A stretch of DNA of 64,000 bases from contig OY770026.1 of assembly GCA_963669455.1 (NCBI GenBank), positions 2,356,001-2,420,000 of the forward strand, written 5' to 3'. This DNA comes from JAWKWH01 sp963669455 (GTDB lineage: Bacteria; Pseudomonadota; Alphaproteobacteria; Rhizobiales; Rhizobiaceae). The translations under genes and the position numbers were made by a program. The notes below the pieces were generated by a model. The model was not told where the DNA came from and searched no databases. It saw nothing but the letters and a program-made list of their open reading frames with translations. This document shows, in pieces, positions 9,696 through 17,244 of the stretch (position 1 is the stretch's first letter; every line of letters starts with the position of its first letter).

Positions 9696-10615
9696 GCTGT
9701 CGCCGCCAGCACGGCCGGGATAGACAGAAATGAAACCAGGGTCTGTATGGTGGTGATCGCGGCATAAAGCTCCGCATCGCCGCCCATCTGGCGGGCCAGA
9801 ACAAAGCCGTTCATCGCTGTTGGTACGGCGCCGCAAAGCGCCAGATACAACAATTGTGGGCCGGTCAGCCCCATGAAAACGGCCATTGCGATCAACAGGG
9901 CTGGGAAACACACCAGCTTGAGAAAAACCGGCAGCCAGATTGCCGTACGCGCACTCGCCAGATCCGCCGTCCGCAGACCGGCGCCGACGACGATCAGGCC
10001 CATGCCGAGCGCAGCGCGGCCAATGAGATCAAGCGCCAGGTTGAACGGTTGATAAAAGCCAAGCGGCTGAGACCGGATCAACATGGCTGCAAGCAACGCC
10101 AAAATTAGCGGATTGGCCGCCAATTTGAGGGCAATCTTTTTCCAGTCCACCGTCCCACTGTCAAACCGGACAATAACGGAGATCGAGGCCGCGTTGATCG
10201 GGACAACGATAACGGCCATCATCAGCGTCACCACCGTCAGACCTTCCGGCGGGAACAATTTTTGTGCGATGGCGAACGCCATAAATCCATTCCAGCGGAT
10301 CGATGTCTGAAAAAAGGACGAATATTCGCTCAACGCGACCACACCTGTCGCACGCAACAATGGCCATAGGGAAAGCGCCAGCAGCACCATCACAAATATG
10401 CTTCCAATCAGCGCGATGAGCATCAGGTCAAGGGTCAGCCCGGAAAAGTCGGCATTGACGATCGTGACGAACAAAAGGGTTGGATAAAGAAACCAAAAGC
10501 CAAGTTGCTCAAGCCCGGGCCAGGCGCCCGAATCGATCTGCGGCACCCGGCGTAAGATATTGCCCACCACAATGAGCAGGAAAATCGGCAAAATACTCTC
10601 AAATATCGTGATCAT
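9677..10615 (-). CDS. AEC family (auxin efflux carrier type) transporter
   Basis: Inner-membrane permease of about 312 aa with roughly ten transmembrane helices (FLLIVVGNIL, LMLIALIGSIFVMVLLALSL, LALLAAMLI, LVCFPALLIAMAVFMG, FLSIPAVLAATAYL). The family is associated with export or uptake of organic acids and related anions; the substrate here is unknown. The start is set at the ATG at 10615 (MITIFESILPIFLL); the longer frame from a TTG at 10672 adds a non-hydrophobic leader without support. A strong hairpin (10673-10706) lies just upstream. Confidence 0.85.
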   Translation of the reverse strand: MITIFESILPIFLLIVVGNILRRVPQIDSGAWPGLEQLGFWFLYPTLLFVTIVNADFSGLTLDLMLIALIGSIFVMVLLALSLWPLLRATGVVALSEYSSFFQTSIRWNGFMAFAIAQKLFPPEGLTVVTLMMAVIVVPINAASISVIVRFDSGTVDWKKIALKLAANPLILALLAAMLIRSQPLGFYQPFNLALDLIGRAALGMGLIVVGAGLRTADLASARTAIWLPVFLKLVCFPALLIAMAVFMGLTGPQLLYLALCGAVPTAMNGFVLARQMGGDAELYAAITTIQTLVSFLSIPAVLAATAYLTGV

Positions 10616-10672
10616 TAAACATGCTGTCCATACGCGTGGCTGGCGAGGAAAAGGGGGGTTGCCTAAAAACAA

Positions 10673-10706
10673 AAGCGCCGATCATCTCCCTGAGGCGCCG
10701 GCGCTT
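10673..10706 (-). other. Inverted repeat upstream of the AEC transporter gene
   Basis: Perfect 8-bp arms AAGCGCCG (10673-10680) and CGGCGCTT (10699-10706) around an 18-base loop. Read on the minus strand the hairpin ends in GGCGCTTTTGTTTTTAGG, which looks like an intrinsic terminator. It lies between any upstream minus-strand promoter and the AEC gene start at 10615, so it could be an attenuator; no upstream minus-strand gene needs terminating here. Confidence 0.45.
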
Positions 10707-10794
10707 CATCCGAATACGTTAACCTTAACAAAACCTTTCATTTGCAGTTAAGATCAAATACCAGCAGTTTGGACGCCATGAAAGCGGTGTCCTC

Positions 10795-11352
10795 ATGATC
10801 CGGCTACTGACATTCTCCCTGGCTCTGTACTGGGCAGCTTTTTTTGCACTACACGCCTTGTCGCTGCTGGCGCAATCGGGGCAGGGTGTCCAAGCACTGG
10901 CCGGATTTGCCGATAGTGGTTTTCCTGGGCTTCTCGCCGGGATCGCTGTGTGGCCGGATACAATTATCATCTTCCTCGTACTGTTTACTCTTACAGCGTC
11001 CCTGTTTCTGCGCGTGGCGCTGTCCGCACTGATGCTACCGGGTGATCCGTCACGCCATTATCGAGATACGGGAGGGCCGGCCTTTGCATCTGCCATCCTT
11101 GGTCTGGTGCTGGTTCTGATTGCCGCCAGTTTCAATCCGGCCACCGCTCTGTTCCAGTCGTTGGGCGTGGCAATCGCCGGCCTTGCCGCAAGCTACGCCG
11201 TCTTTGCCGCCGAACGGATAACCAAGAAATCTGAAGAAATCTGCCTCGAGGGCAAAAACGTGGCACGAATCATGGCGCTCGACGCGGCGCATAACGCGCT
11301 TCTGGCGCGATTTTCCGGACGCGATAAACCAAATGGGAGGGGCCGTATCTAA
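10795..11352 (+). CDS. Hypothetical integral membrane protein
   Basis: 185 aa with four predicted hydrophobic segments (LTFSLALYWAAFFALHALSLL; TIIIFLVLFTLTASLFLRVAL; AILGLVLVLIAASF; GVAIAGLAASYAVFAAE), followed by a cytoplasmic-looking tail rich in charged residues. I do not recognise the family. Its stop overlaps the start of the next gene by one base (TAATG), so the two are probably cotranslated and may work together. Confidence 0.75.
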   Translation: MIRLLTFSLALYWAAFFALHALSLLAQSGQGVQALAGFADSGFPGLLAGIAVWPDTIIIFLVLFTLTASLFLRVALSALMLPGDPSRHYRDTGGPAFASAILGLVLVLIAASFNPATALFQSLGVAIAGLAASYAVFAAERITKKSEEICLEGKNVARIMALDAAHNALLARFSGRDKPNGRGRI

Positions 11353-11690
11353 TGCGGTATGTGTTGATATTCTGGGCTGTTCCCATGGGACTGTTTTGGG
11401 GCTGGTATACCCTGTCATATCACGACATTAATTTTGGTATGCTTTTTTTCAGCCGGTTGCTGCACGATTTTGTCTTTGAGTTTTATGGCCAGCATTTGGG
11501 ACTGGATCCGCAAATGATCCCTGCGATGGTTGCGCAAGCCTGTGTGGTCGATACCTTCCTGATTATGGGTATTTTGGCATTTCGCCGCCGCAAGCAGATT
11601 GTAAAATGGTGGCAGGCGCGCAGGCAAGCCAAGGCTACCGGCTATGCGAACGCAGCGCTTGAAGCCGGTCAAGAACCCCTTGAAGGATAA
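11352..11690 (+). CDS. Small conserved membrane protein (DUF6105-like)
   Basis: 112 aa. One N-terminal transmembrane segment (MRYVLIFWAVPMGLFWGWYT) and a second hydrophobic stretch near residues 57-73 (PAMVAQACVVDTFLIMGIL) are followed by a basic tail (FRRRKQIVKWWQARRQ). From memory it resembles a small Hyphomicrobiales membrane family (DUF6105) of unknown role; this is recall, not a search. It is coupled to the preceding membrane gene by TAATG. Its 3' end overlaps ruvX (opposite strand) by 56 bases. Confidence 0.75.
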   Translation: MRYVLIFWAVPMGLFWGWYTLSYHDINFGMLFFSRLLHDFVFEFYGQHLGLDPQMIPAMVAQACVVDTFLIMGILAFRRRKQIVKWWQARRQAKATGYANAALEAGQEPLEG

Positions 11691-12114
11691 ACGCAGCCGC
11701 AGCCGAATCAATTCGCTCCTGCCGCTTTTTTCTCGATACATCCATTTCAATCAGCGCGCGCTCGGCTGCAATTGTCGAAAGCCTTTCGTCCCAAAGCAAT
11801 AGGGGCAGCGATGACAGGCGTTCGAAATTGCGTGCAAAAGCCCGGGAGGCCTGCGAGCGGGGACTTTCGCTGCCATCCATGTTGATCGGCAGACCGATGA
11901 CGCAAGCTGCCACCTCGTCCTGGTCGAATGTTGACAGCAATGTTTCGGCGTCAGTTGAAAATTTCTTTCGGCGGACAACCATGCGCGGATGGGCAAATTG
12001 CAGGGACCGGTCGGCAAGAGCCAGACCTATGGTCTTGGTTCCAAGATCAAGACCGGCGATGGTCTTACCCGGATTTATCAGTTCGGCCAGTTCCTCAACG
12101 GTGACCAGAGGCAT
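11635..12114 (-). CDS. ruvX: Putative pre-16S rRNA nuclease / Holliday junction resolvase-like RuvX
   Basis: RNase H-fold nuclease of the YqgF/RuvX family, implicated in 16S rRNA 5'-end maturation. The start is set at the ATG at 12114 (MPLVTVEELAELINPG), giving 159 aa; an upstream frame adds 20 non-conserved residues. Motifs: GLDLGTKTIGLALAD with the first catalytic Asp at residue 23, VIGLPINMDGSESPRS, and LLWDERLSTIAAERAL with the second acidic cluster. It is convergent with the plus-strand membrane gene. Confidence 0.93.
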   Translation of the reverse strand: MPLVTVEELAELINPGKTIAGLDLGTKTIGLALADRSLQFAHPRMVVRRKKFSTDAETLLSTFDQDEVAACVIGLPINMDGSESPRSQASRAFARNFERLSSLPLLLWDERLSTIAAERALIEMDVSRKKRQERIDSAAAAFILQGVLDRLQALRSHSR

Positions 12115-12194
12115 AATTGCGGGGGCTCTTCCTTTTGACAATCCTCGCCGGGGTTCTATCCTCTGGGTGAACAAAAATCGAGGAGGAAACGGTG

Positions 12195-12902
12195 ATGAAA
12201 CTCACCTGGTTTGGACATTCCACCTTTCTACTGGAAGCAGATGGCAATAAAATTCTGATCGATCCGTTCTTCACCGGCAATCCGGTGTGGGGCAAAGGGT
12301 GGGAGGAGGCTGCCAGCGGGGTAAGCCATGTTTTGATCACCCATGGTCACGGCGATCATATCGGCGACGCCGCCGACATATTGACGGCAAGTGGCGCCAT
12401 GCTGGTGGCCAATTACGAGATTTGCATGTTTTTGGCCGCAAAGGGTGTCGATCAGGGCAAGATCAATCCCGGTAATCACGGCGGAACCGTCGATTGCGGT
12501 GGATTTACCACTACATTCGTTCAGGCGTTACATTCCTCCTCCCTCGGTAAAGACGATGGCGGCAATGTCTATCTTGGCAATCCCAATGGTCTGGTTTTAC
12601 ATTTCGCCGGCGGCCGGTCGCTCTATCACATGGGAGACACGGATATTTTTGGCGATATGGCGCTGATTGAGGAATTGCACAAACCCGATATCGGTATTGT
12701 TCCCGTCGGCGACCGCTTCACCATGGGCGGAGCGGTCGCGGCCCTGGCCTGTCTGCGCTATTTCAATTTCCGTTCTGTCATACCCTGTCATTTCGGCACT
12801 TTTCCGATACTCGATCCGGATGCTGATAAATTCACCACCGCCATGCAGGGCGCCAAGACCAAGGTTGAGCTTCCCGAAATCGGCAAGGCGATGGAAATTT
12901 AG
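12195..12902 (+). CDS. UPF0173 metal-dependent hydrolase (beta-lactamase fold)
   Basis: 235 aa metallo-beta-lactamase superfamily protein of the UPF0173 (YtkL-like) group. The metal-binding motif THGHGDHIGD carries His50, His52, Asp54 and His55. Further ligands are expected in LHSSSLG, MGDTDIFGDMALI and CHFGTFP. An AGGAGG sits at 12181-12186; the ATG at 12195 is preferred over the GTG at 12192. The substrate of the family is unknown. It lies between ruvX (divergent) and gatC. Confidence 0.9.
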   Translation: MKLTWFGHSTFLLEADGNKILIDPFFTGNPVWGKGWEEAASGVSHVLITHGHGDHIGDAADILTASGAMLVANYEICMFLAAKGVDQGKINPGNHGGTVDCGGFTTTFVQALHSSSLGKDDGGNVYLGNPNGLVLHFAGGRSLYHMGDTDIFGDMALIEELHKPDIGIVPVGDRFTMGGAVAALACLRYFNFRSVIPCHFGTFPILDPDADKFTTAMQGAKTKVELPEIGKAMEI

Positions 12903-13012
12903 AAATACGTCTGGCAGAAGGGGTACGCCTGTCATTTCATCAAAGCGCTTCCATTTACCGGTGAACGATTCTATAGCCCGGACGGTGAATTTTCAGACGC
13001 CCGGAGGCCTTC

Positions 13013-13300
13013 ATGTCCGTCGATACCGCTACCGTTAAACGTGTCGCGCACCTTGCCCGCATTGCCGTCAGTGAGGCTGATGCCGAGGCGATGACCGGTG
13101 AGTTGAATGCGATCTTAGGCTTTGTCGAGCAGTTGGACGAGGTCGATGTCACCGGTGTCGAGCCAATGACCTCGGTCACGCCAATGGAGATGAAAAAGCG
13201 CACCGATAACGTTAGTGACGGCAACAAGGCGGCTGATATCACCACCAATGCTCCGGCATCGGAGGATGGTTTCTTCCAGGTTCCGAAAGTCGTGGAATAG
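13013..13300 (+). CDS. gatC: Asp/Glu-tRNA amidotransferase subunit C
   Basis: Small structural subunit of the GatCAB complex that converts mischarged Asp-tRNA(Asn) and Glu-tRNA(Gln) to the amidated forms. 95 aa, with the typical VKRVAHLARIAVSEADAE start, the middle segment LGFVEQLDEVDVTGVEPM and the end APASEDGFFQVPKVVE. It is first in a three-gene run gatC-GNAT-gatA. gatB is not in the window. Confidence 0.96.
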   Translation: MSVDTATVKRVAHLARIAVSEADAEAMTGELNAILGFVEQLDEVDVTGVEPMTSVTPMEMKKRTDNVSDGNKAADITTNAPASEDGFFQVPKVVE

Positions 13301-13303
13301 ACA

Positions 13304-13774
13304 ATGGGCGTGACAATCGCTGTTGAAACACCCTTGCAGGACGATGTGCGCGGCATGGTCGCCGCGCTCAATGGTTTTCTGACACCGCTTTCACCGCCTG
13401 AATTCCAGTTTCAGCTTACCGTTGAGGAAATGGCTGATCCGTCACTGACGTTGTTTGTGGCCCGCGACAAAGACGGCGGAGCTATCGGCATGGGCGCGTT
13501 GAAAAACCATGGCAGCGGCCTTGGCGAGATAAAACGCATGTGGACCGATCCCGCCATTCGCGGCAAGCGCATCGGATCGGCCCTTCTGGCCAAAATAGAA
13601 GCGGCGGCACGCGAAAAACACATGACGCGGCTGGTACTTGAAACAGGAACGACGGCCGAGATGAATGCATCCTGGCGGCTTTACGAGCGTGGTGGGTTTA
13701 CCCAGTGCGAGGCGGTGCTGGATTACCCGGCATCTGAACATAACCGGTTTTATGAAAAGAAACTGTCCGAATGA
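13304..13774 (+). CDS. GNAT family N-acetyltransferase
   Basis: 156 aa. It has the GNAT acetyl-CoA loop (KRMWTDPAIRGKRIGSALLAK, motif A, residues about 79-99), a preceding beta-strand (GAIGMGALKNHGSGLGEIK) and the C-terminal SWRLYERGGFTQCEAVLDY. The acceptor is unknown. It starts 4 bases after the gatC stop and its stop overlaps the gatA start by 4 bases (ATGA), so it is translated as part of the gatCA operon. Confidence 0.92.
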   Translation: MGVTIAVETPLQDDVRGMVAALNGFLTPLSPPEFQFQLTVEEMADPSLTLFVARDKDGGAIGMGALKNHGSGLGEIKRMWTDPAIRGKRIGSALLAKIEAAAREKHMTRLVLETGTTAEMNASWRLYERGGFTQCEAVLDYPASEHNRFYEKKLSE

Positions 13775-15252
13775 CTGACCTGACCCAACTGACCATTGCC
13801 CAGGCCCGCGAAAAACTGGCGGCACGCGAGATCTCCGCAACCGAATTGACCGAGGCTTATCTGGGCGCGATTGATCAGTCCAACGAAACACTGAACGCTT
13901 ATGTCGCCATCACCCACGACAGGGCACGCGATATGGCCAAAGCGTCAGATGATCGCCTGTCGAAGGGCGAGGCCGGACCGCTTGAGGGCATACCGCTTGG
14001 CATTAAGGACCTTTACGCAACTGAAGGTGTGCACACCCAGGCCTGCTCGCACGTGCTCGACGGGTTCAAGCCGCGCTATGAATCAACTGTCACCGCCAAT
14101 CTGTGGGCCGATGGCGCAGTCATGCTCGGCAAGTTGAACATGGATGAATTCGCCATGGGCTCGTCGAACGAGACCTCATATTACGGCCCGGTAAAAAACC
14201 CGTGGCGGGCCGACAATTCCGATGCCGATCTGGTTCCTGGCGGTTCGTCGGGTGGGTCGGCGGCCGCCGTCGCGGCCAGTCTTTGTGCGGCTGCCACGGC
14301 AACGGATACCGGCGGTTCGATCCGCCAGCCGGCGGCGCTTACCGGCACCGTTGGGGTAAAGCCGACCTATGGCCGCTGCTCGCGCTGGGGCATTGCGGCG
14401 TTTGCCTCGTCGCTGGATCAGGCCGGGCCTATCAGCCGTGACCTGCGCGACGGTGCGATCATGCTTAAATCCATGGCGTCGGTCGATGTGAAAGACACCA
14501 CTTCGGTGGATCGCCCGGTTCCCGACTATGAGACCGCCCTCGGCCAGTCGATCAAGGGGCTGAAAATCGGGGTTCCAAGGGAGTACCGCATCGATGGCAT
14601 GCCAGCCGAGATAGAGGCATTATGGCAGCAGGGCATGGAATGGATGAAGGATGCCGGCGCCGAAATCGTCGATATCTCGCTTCCGCACACGAAATATGCC
14701 CTTCCGGCCTATTACATCGTCGCACCGGCGGAGGCATCGTCCAATCTTGCCCGCTATGATGGTGTGCGTTACGGGTTGCGGGTGCCGGGCAAGGACATTG
14801 CCGAAATGTATGAAAACACCCGCGCCGAAGGCTTTGGGCGCGAGGTTCAGCGCCGGGTCATGATCGGCACATATGTGCTGTCGGCCGGCTATTATGACGC
14901 CTATTATCTGAAAGCGCAGAAAGTGCGCACGCTGATCAAGCGCGATTTCGAAGAGGTCTTCGCCTCCGGCATTGATACGATCTTGACGCCGGCCACGCCG
15001 TCGGCTGCCTTCGGTATTGCTGACAAGGCAATGGCCGCCGATCCGGTGAAGATGTATTTGAACGACGTGTTCACCGTTACCGTCAATATGGCAGGGTTGC
15101 CGGGCATTTCTGTGCCGGCGGGACTGGACGAAAACAGCCTGCCACTCAGCCTGCAACTCATCGGTCGGCCGTTTGACGAGGAAACCCTGTTTCGCACCGG
15201 TACTATTCTCGAACAGGCGGCCGGGCGGTTTAGCCCGCGCAAATGGTGGTAG
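13771..15252 (+). CDS. gatA: Asp/Glu-tRNA amidotransferase subunit A
   Basis: Amidase subunit that releases ammonia from glutamine for tRNA-dependent transamidation. 493 aa. The amidase-signature triad is present: Lys79 in GIPLGIKDLYATEG, the cis-Ser in GGSSGGSAAAVA and the nucleophilic Ser in TDTGGSIRQPAALTG. The C-terminal NMAGLPGISVPAG and LQLIGRPFDEETLFR segments are standard. It overlaps the GNAT gene by 4 bases. Confidence 0.97.
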   Translation: MTDLTQLTIAQAREKLAAREISATELTEAYLGAIDQSNETLNAYVAITHDRARDMAKASDDRLSKGEAGPLEGIPLGIKDLYATEGVHTQACSHVLDGFKPRYESTVTANLWADGAVMLGKLNMDEFAMGSSNETSYYGPVKNPWRADNSDADLVPGGSSGGSAAAVAASLCAAATATDTGGSIRQPAALTGTVGVKPTYGRCSRWGIAAFASSLDQAGPISRDLRDGAIMLKSMASVDVKDTTSVDRPVPDYETALGQSIKGLKIGVPREYRIDGMPAEIEALWQQGMEWMKDAGAEIVDISLPHTKYALPAYYIVAPAEASSNLARYDGVRYGLRVPGKDIAEMYENTRAEGFGREVQRRVMIGTYVLSAGYYDAYYLKAQKVRTLIKRDFEEVFASGIDTILTPATPSAAFGIADKAMAADPVKMYLNDVFTVTVNMAGLPGISVPAGLDENSLPLSLQLIGRPFDEETLFRTGTILEQAAGRFSPRKWW

Positions 15253-15378
15253 GCCTGCCTCAAACTAATCACTTTCGCCGCTGATAGTTGCAGCGAGGGC
15301 TCTTTTCCGTGTGCCGATTGATATCCGGGCCGCGTCGATACATACATGTTGTACCGACGGGCAAGACGGAGTGCCGCC

Positions 15379-16710
15379 ATGGACGAAAAACTGCAACAGT
15401 CTGCCGAACAACTGACGGTCCTGATTGAGAAGGGCGTTCAATACGCTTCGTCCCCCTGGTTGCTTTATCAGGCGCTGATCATTCTTGTCCTGTTCGTGGC
15501 GGCGCGCTTCTTCGGTAAGCGGCTGGAGGCACGACTGGAGCCCGGCGCGAGGCTGCTCAAGGGTAATCCGAGCCTGTTGCGTATCGTCATTGCCCTGCTG
15601 CGCAAGACAAAATGGTTGTTGCTGGCACTGTTCCTGTTCATTGCGCTGACGATCATGCGCGAGGTTACCTGGTACAGCCGTTCCTATGTGATTTCGATCG
15701 TCTTGGCGCTGGTCATTGCATGGATCGTCGTTTCAGTTGCCTCAAAAATCGTTCGTTCGCGCGTGGCGGCACGAATACTGGCCTGGATTGCTTGGATATA
15801 CGCGGCGCTGGTGATACTGGGCTTGAGCGAGCAGGCGGCTGCATTTCTGGACAGTCTTGCCGTGCCAATCGGCGACTACCGACTGACAGCATTGTTCGTG
15901 CTAAAAACCACGCTTTTGCTGGCGGGCACAATCTGGGTGGCGCTGGCGGCCGGCAATTTCGTCGAGGACAAGGTCAAACAGTCCGAAGAATTGACGCCGT
16001 CGGTGCGCGTGCTGATCGGCAAGATTGCCAAAATAGGCCTGGTCGTGATCGCCGGTGTCACCGCCCTGTCGGCGGTTGGCGTCGATTTGACCGCACTGAC
16101 GATATTTTCCGGTGCCGTTGGTGTTGGCCTTGGTTTTGGCTTGCAGAAAGTTGTCTCCAATTTCATCTCAGGCATCATCATCCTGCTCGACAAGTCGATC
16201 AAGCCGGGTGATACGATTTCGCTCGGCGACACATTTGGCTGGATCAGGGAATTAAGGGCTCGTTTTGTCTCCGTGATCACGCGCGATGGCCGTGAATTCC
16301 TGATTCCGAACGAGGATTTCGTCACCCAGCAGGTCATCAACTGGTCGTTCAGTGACGAAATGGTGCGTCTCGAAGTGCCTTTCGGCGTCGCTTACGATTC
16401 CGATCCTCATGTCGTCAGCAAACTGGCTATCGAAGCAGCTGAATCACTTAAGCGGGTGGATGGAAATCGCAACACCGCATGCTGGCTCACCGGCTTTGGT
16501 GATTCGTCGCTGGATTTTGTTCTCCGCTTCTGGATTCACGACCCCCAGCAGGGATTGTCCAACATCCGTGGCGAGATTTTGCTGGCGCTTTGGGATACTT
16601 TTAAGGAGAACGATATCGCAATTCCATACCCGCATCGTGAGATCATCATAAAGGACGGCGCGCCACCACTGGTGGTCAAGCAGAAAAATCCGCCCGATGA
16701 GAGCTCATGA
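15379..16710 (+). CDS. MscS family mechanosensitive ion channel (large form)
   Basis: About 443 aa. Five hydrophobic segments precede the MscS core, whose pore helix is glycine/alanine-rich (LTIFSGAVGVGLGFGLQKVV) and leads to the beta domain (KSIKPGDTISLGD, ITRDGREFLIPNEDFVTQQV) and the C-terminal alpha/beta domain ending in AIPYPHREIIIKDG. The start at 15379 (MDEKLQQ) has GGAG upstream; the frame from 15346 adds eleven residues. It acts as an osmotic safety valve in the inner membrane. A second, shorter MscS protein lies at 33521. Confidence 0.9.
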   Translation: MDEKLQQSAEQLTVLIEKGVQYASSPWLLYQALIILVLFVAARFFGKRLEARLEPGARLLKGNPSLLRIVIALLRKTKWLLLALFLFIALTIMREVTWYSRSYVISIVLALVIAWIVVSVASKIVRSRVAARILAWIAWIYAALVILGLSEQAAAFLDSLAVPIGDYRLTALFVLKTTLLLAGTIWVALAAGNFVEDKVKQSEELTPSVRVLIGKIAKIGLVVIAGVTALSAVGVDLTALTIFSGAVGVGLGFGLQKVVSNFISGIIILLDKSIKPGDTISLGDTFGWIRELRARFVSVITRDGREFLIPNEDFVTQQVINWSFSDEMVRLEVPFGVAYDSDPHVVSKLAIEAAESLKRVDGNRNTACWLTGFGDSSLDFVLRFWIHDPQQGLSNIRGEILLALWDTFKENDIAIPYPHREIIIKDGAPPLVVKQKNPPDESS

Positions 16711-16934
16711 TCGGAACGATAATTTTGGAATTGTCCCCAGATTTGGGCGTTGTTTTGCCGCAATGGTAAATTCGCATATACATGAATAAACATCAATAAG
16801 CATATGATTTAACACCAATAATACCCAGATTGCCATGCGAATAGCGCATAAGTGGTATGTGAATATTGACACTTTTTGACCAAATTTGTGGTTGCTGAAA
16901 TATTAACGTCGCGGTAAGGACTGCGCTGCACCAT

Positions 16935-16962
16935 GAAGGCAGCAAGCGATGCTGCAGCCTTC
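16935..16962. other. Hairpin in the gap after the MscS gene
   Basis: GAAGGCAGCA (16935-16944) pairs with TGCT...GCCTTC (16950-16953 and 16957-16962) with a three-base bulge and a 5-base loop. It lies 31 bases upstream of a possible 42-aa membrane peptide gene. The surrounding gap 16711-16992 is AT-rich and otherwise shows nothing I can name. It could be an RNA structure in a leader or the end of the upstream transcript; there is no T-tract. Confidence 0.3.
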
Positions 16963-16992
16963 GCGATAAGTAAAAGTCAAATGGGTTCTTAA

Positions 16993-17121
16993 ATGGACGA
17001 CAGCGTTCGAAAATCCTGCTGGGGCGTTACGGCTTGGGCAGTTATTGGTTTTGCCGGCTTTATCATTGTGGCGCTTTTAATCGGCGACGTGGAAACGGCT
17101 TCTGTTTTGGCAGGCAACTGA
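16993..17121 (+). CDS. Possible 42-aa single-span membrane peptide
   Basis: ATG at 16993 to TGA at 17119-17121. The peptide starts MDDSVRKSC and has one hydrophobic helix (VTAWAVIGFAGFIIVALLIG, residues about 12-31) and a short acidic tail. It is followed 28 bases later by a good intrinsic terminator, which argues for a transcript here. There is no clear Shine-Dalgarno, and I do not recognise the sequence. Confidence 0.4.
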   Translation: MDDSVRKSCWGVTAWAVIGFAGFIIVALLIGDVETASVLAGN

Positions 17122-17149
17122 TCAGACAAAATTCTCAAGTTTAAGAAGG

Positions 17150-17176
17150 GCGCTGGCAGCTGGCTGGCGCTTTTTT
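17150..17176 (+). terminator. Rho-independent terminator
   Basis: Arms GCGCTGGC (17150-17157) and GCTGGCGC (17163-17170), 8 pairs including two G-T wobbles, a 5-base loop, then six T (17171-17176). It would end transcription of the small peptide gene before sdaA. Confidence 0.7.
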
Positions 17177-17244
17177 GTTGCGGTCAGGCCACCTGATGTC
17201 GCATCCTAGAGCTGCTGCGTGATGTCCTTATTGTGGGTAAGCCA

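Noticed and set aside
10719..10735. GTTAACCTTAAC as a CtrA site
   Set aside because: The spacing between the TTAA halves is 2 bases, not the 7 required for CtrA.
15612..16211. 199-codon plus-strand open frame
   Set aside because: Out-of-frame shadow of the MscS gene; low-complexity Arg/Gly/Cys translation.
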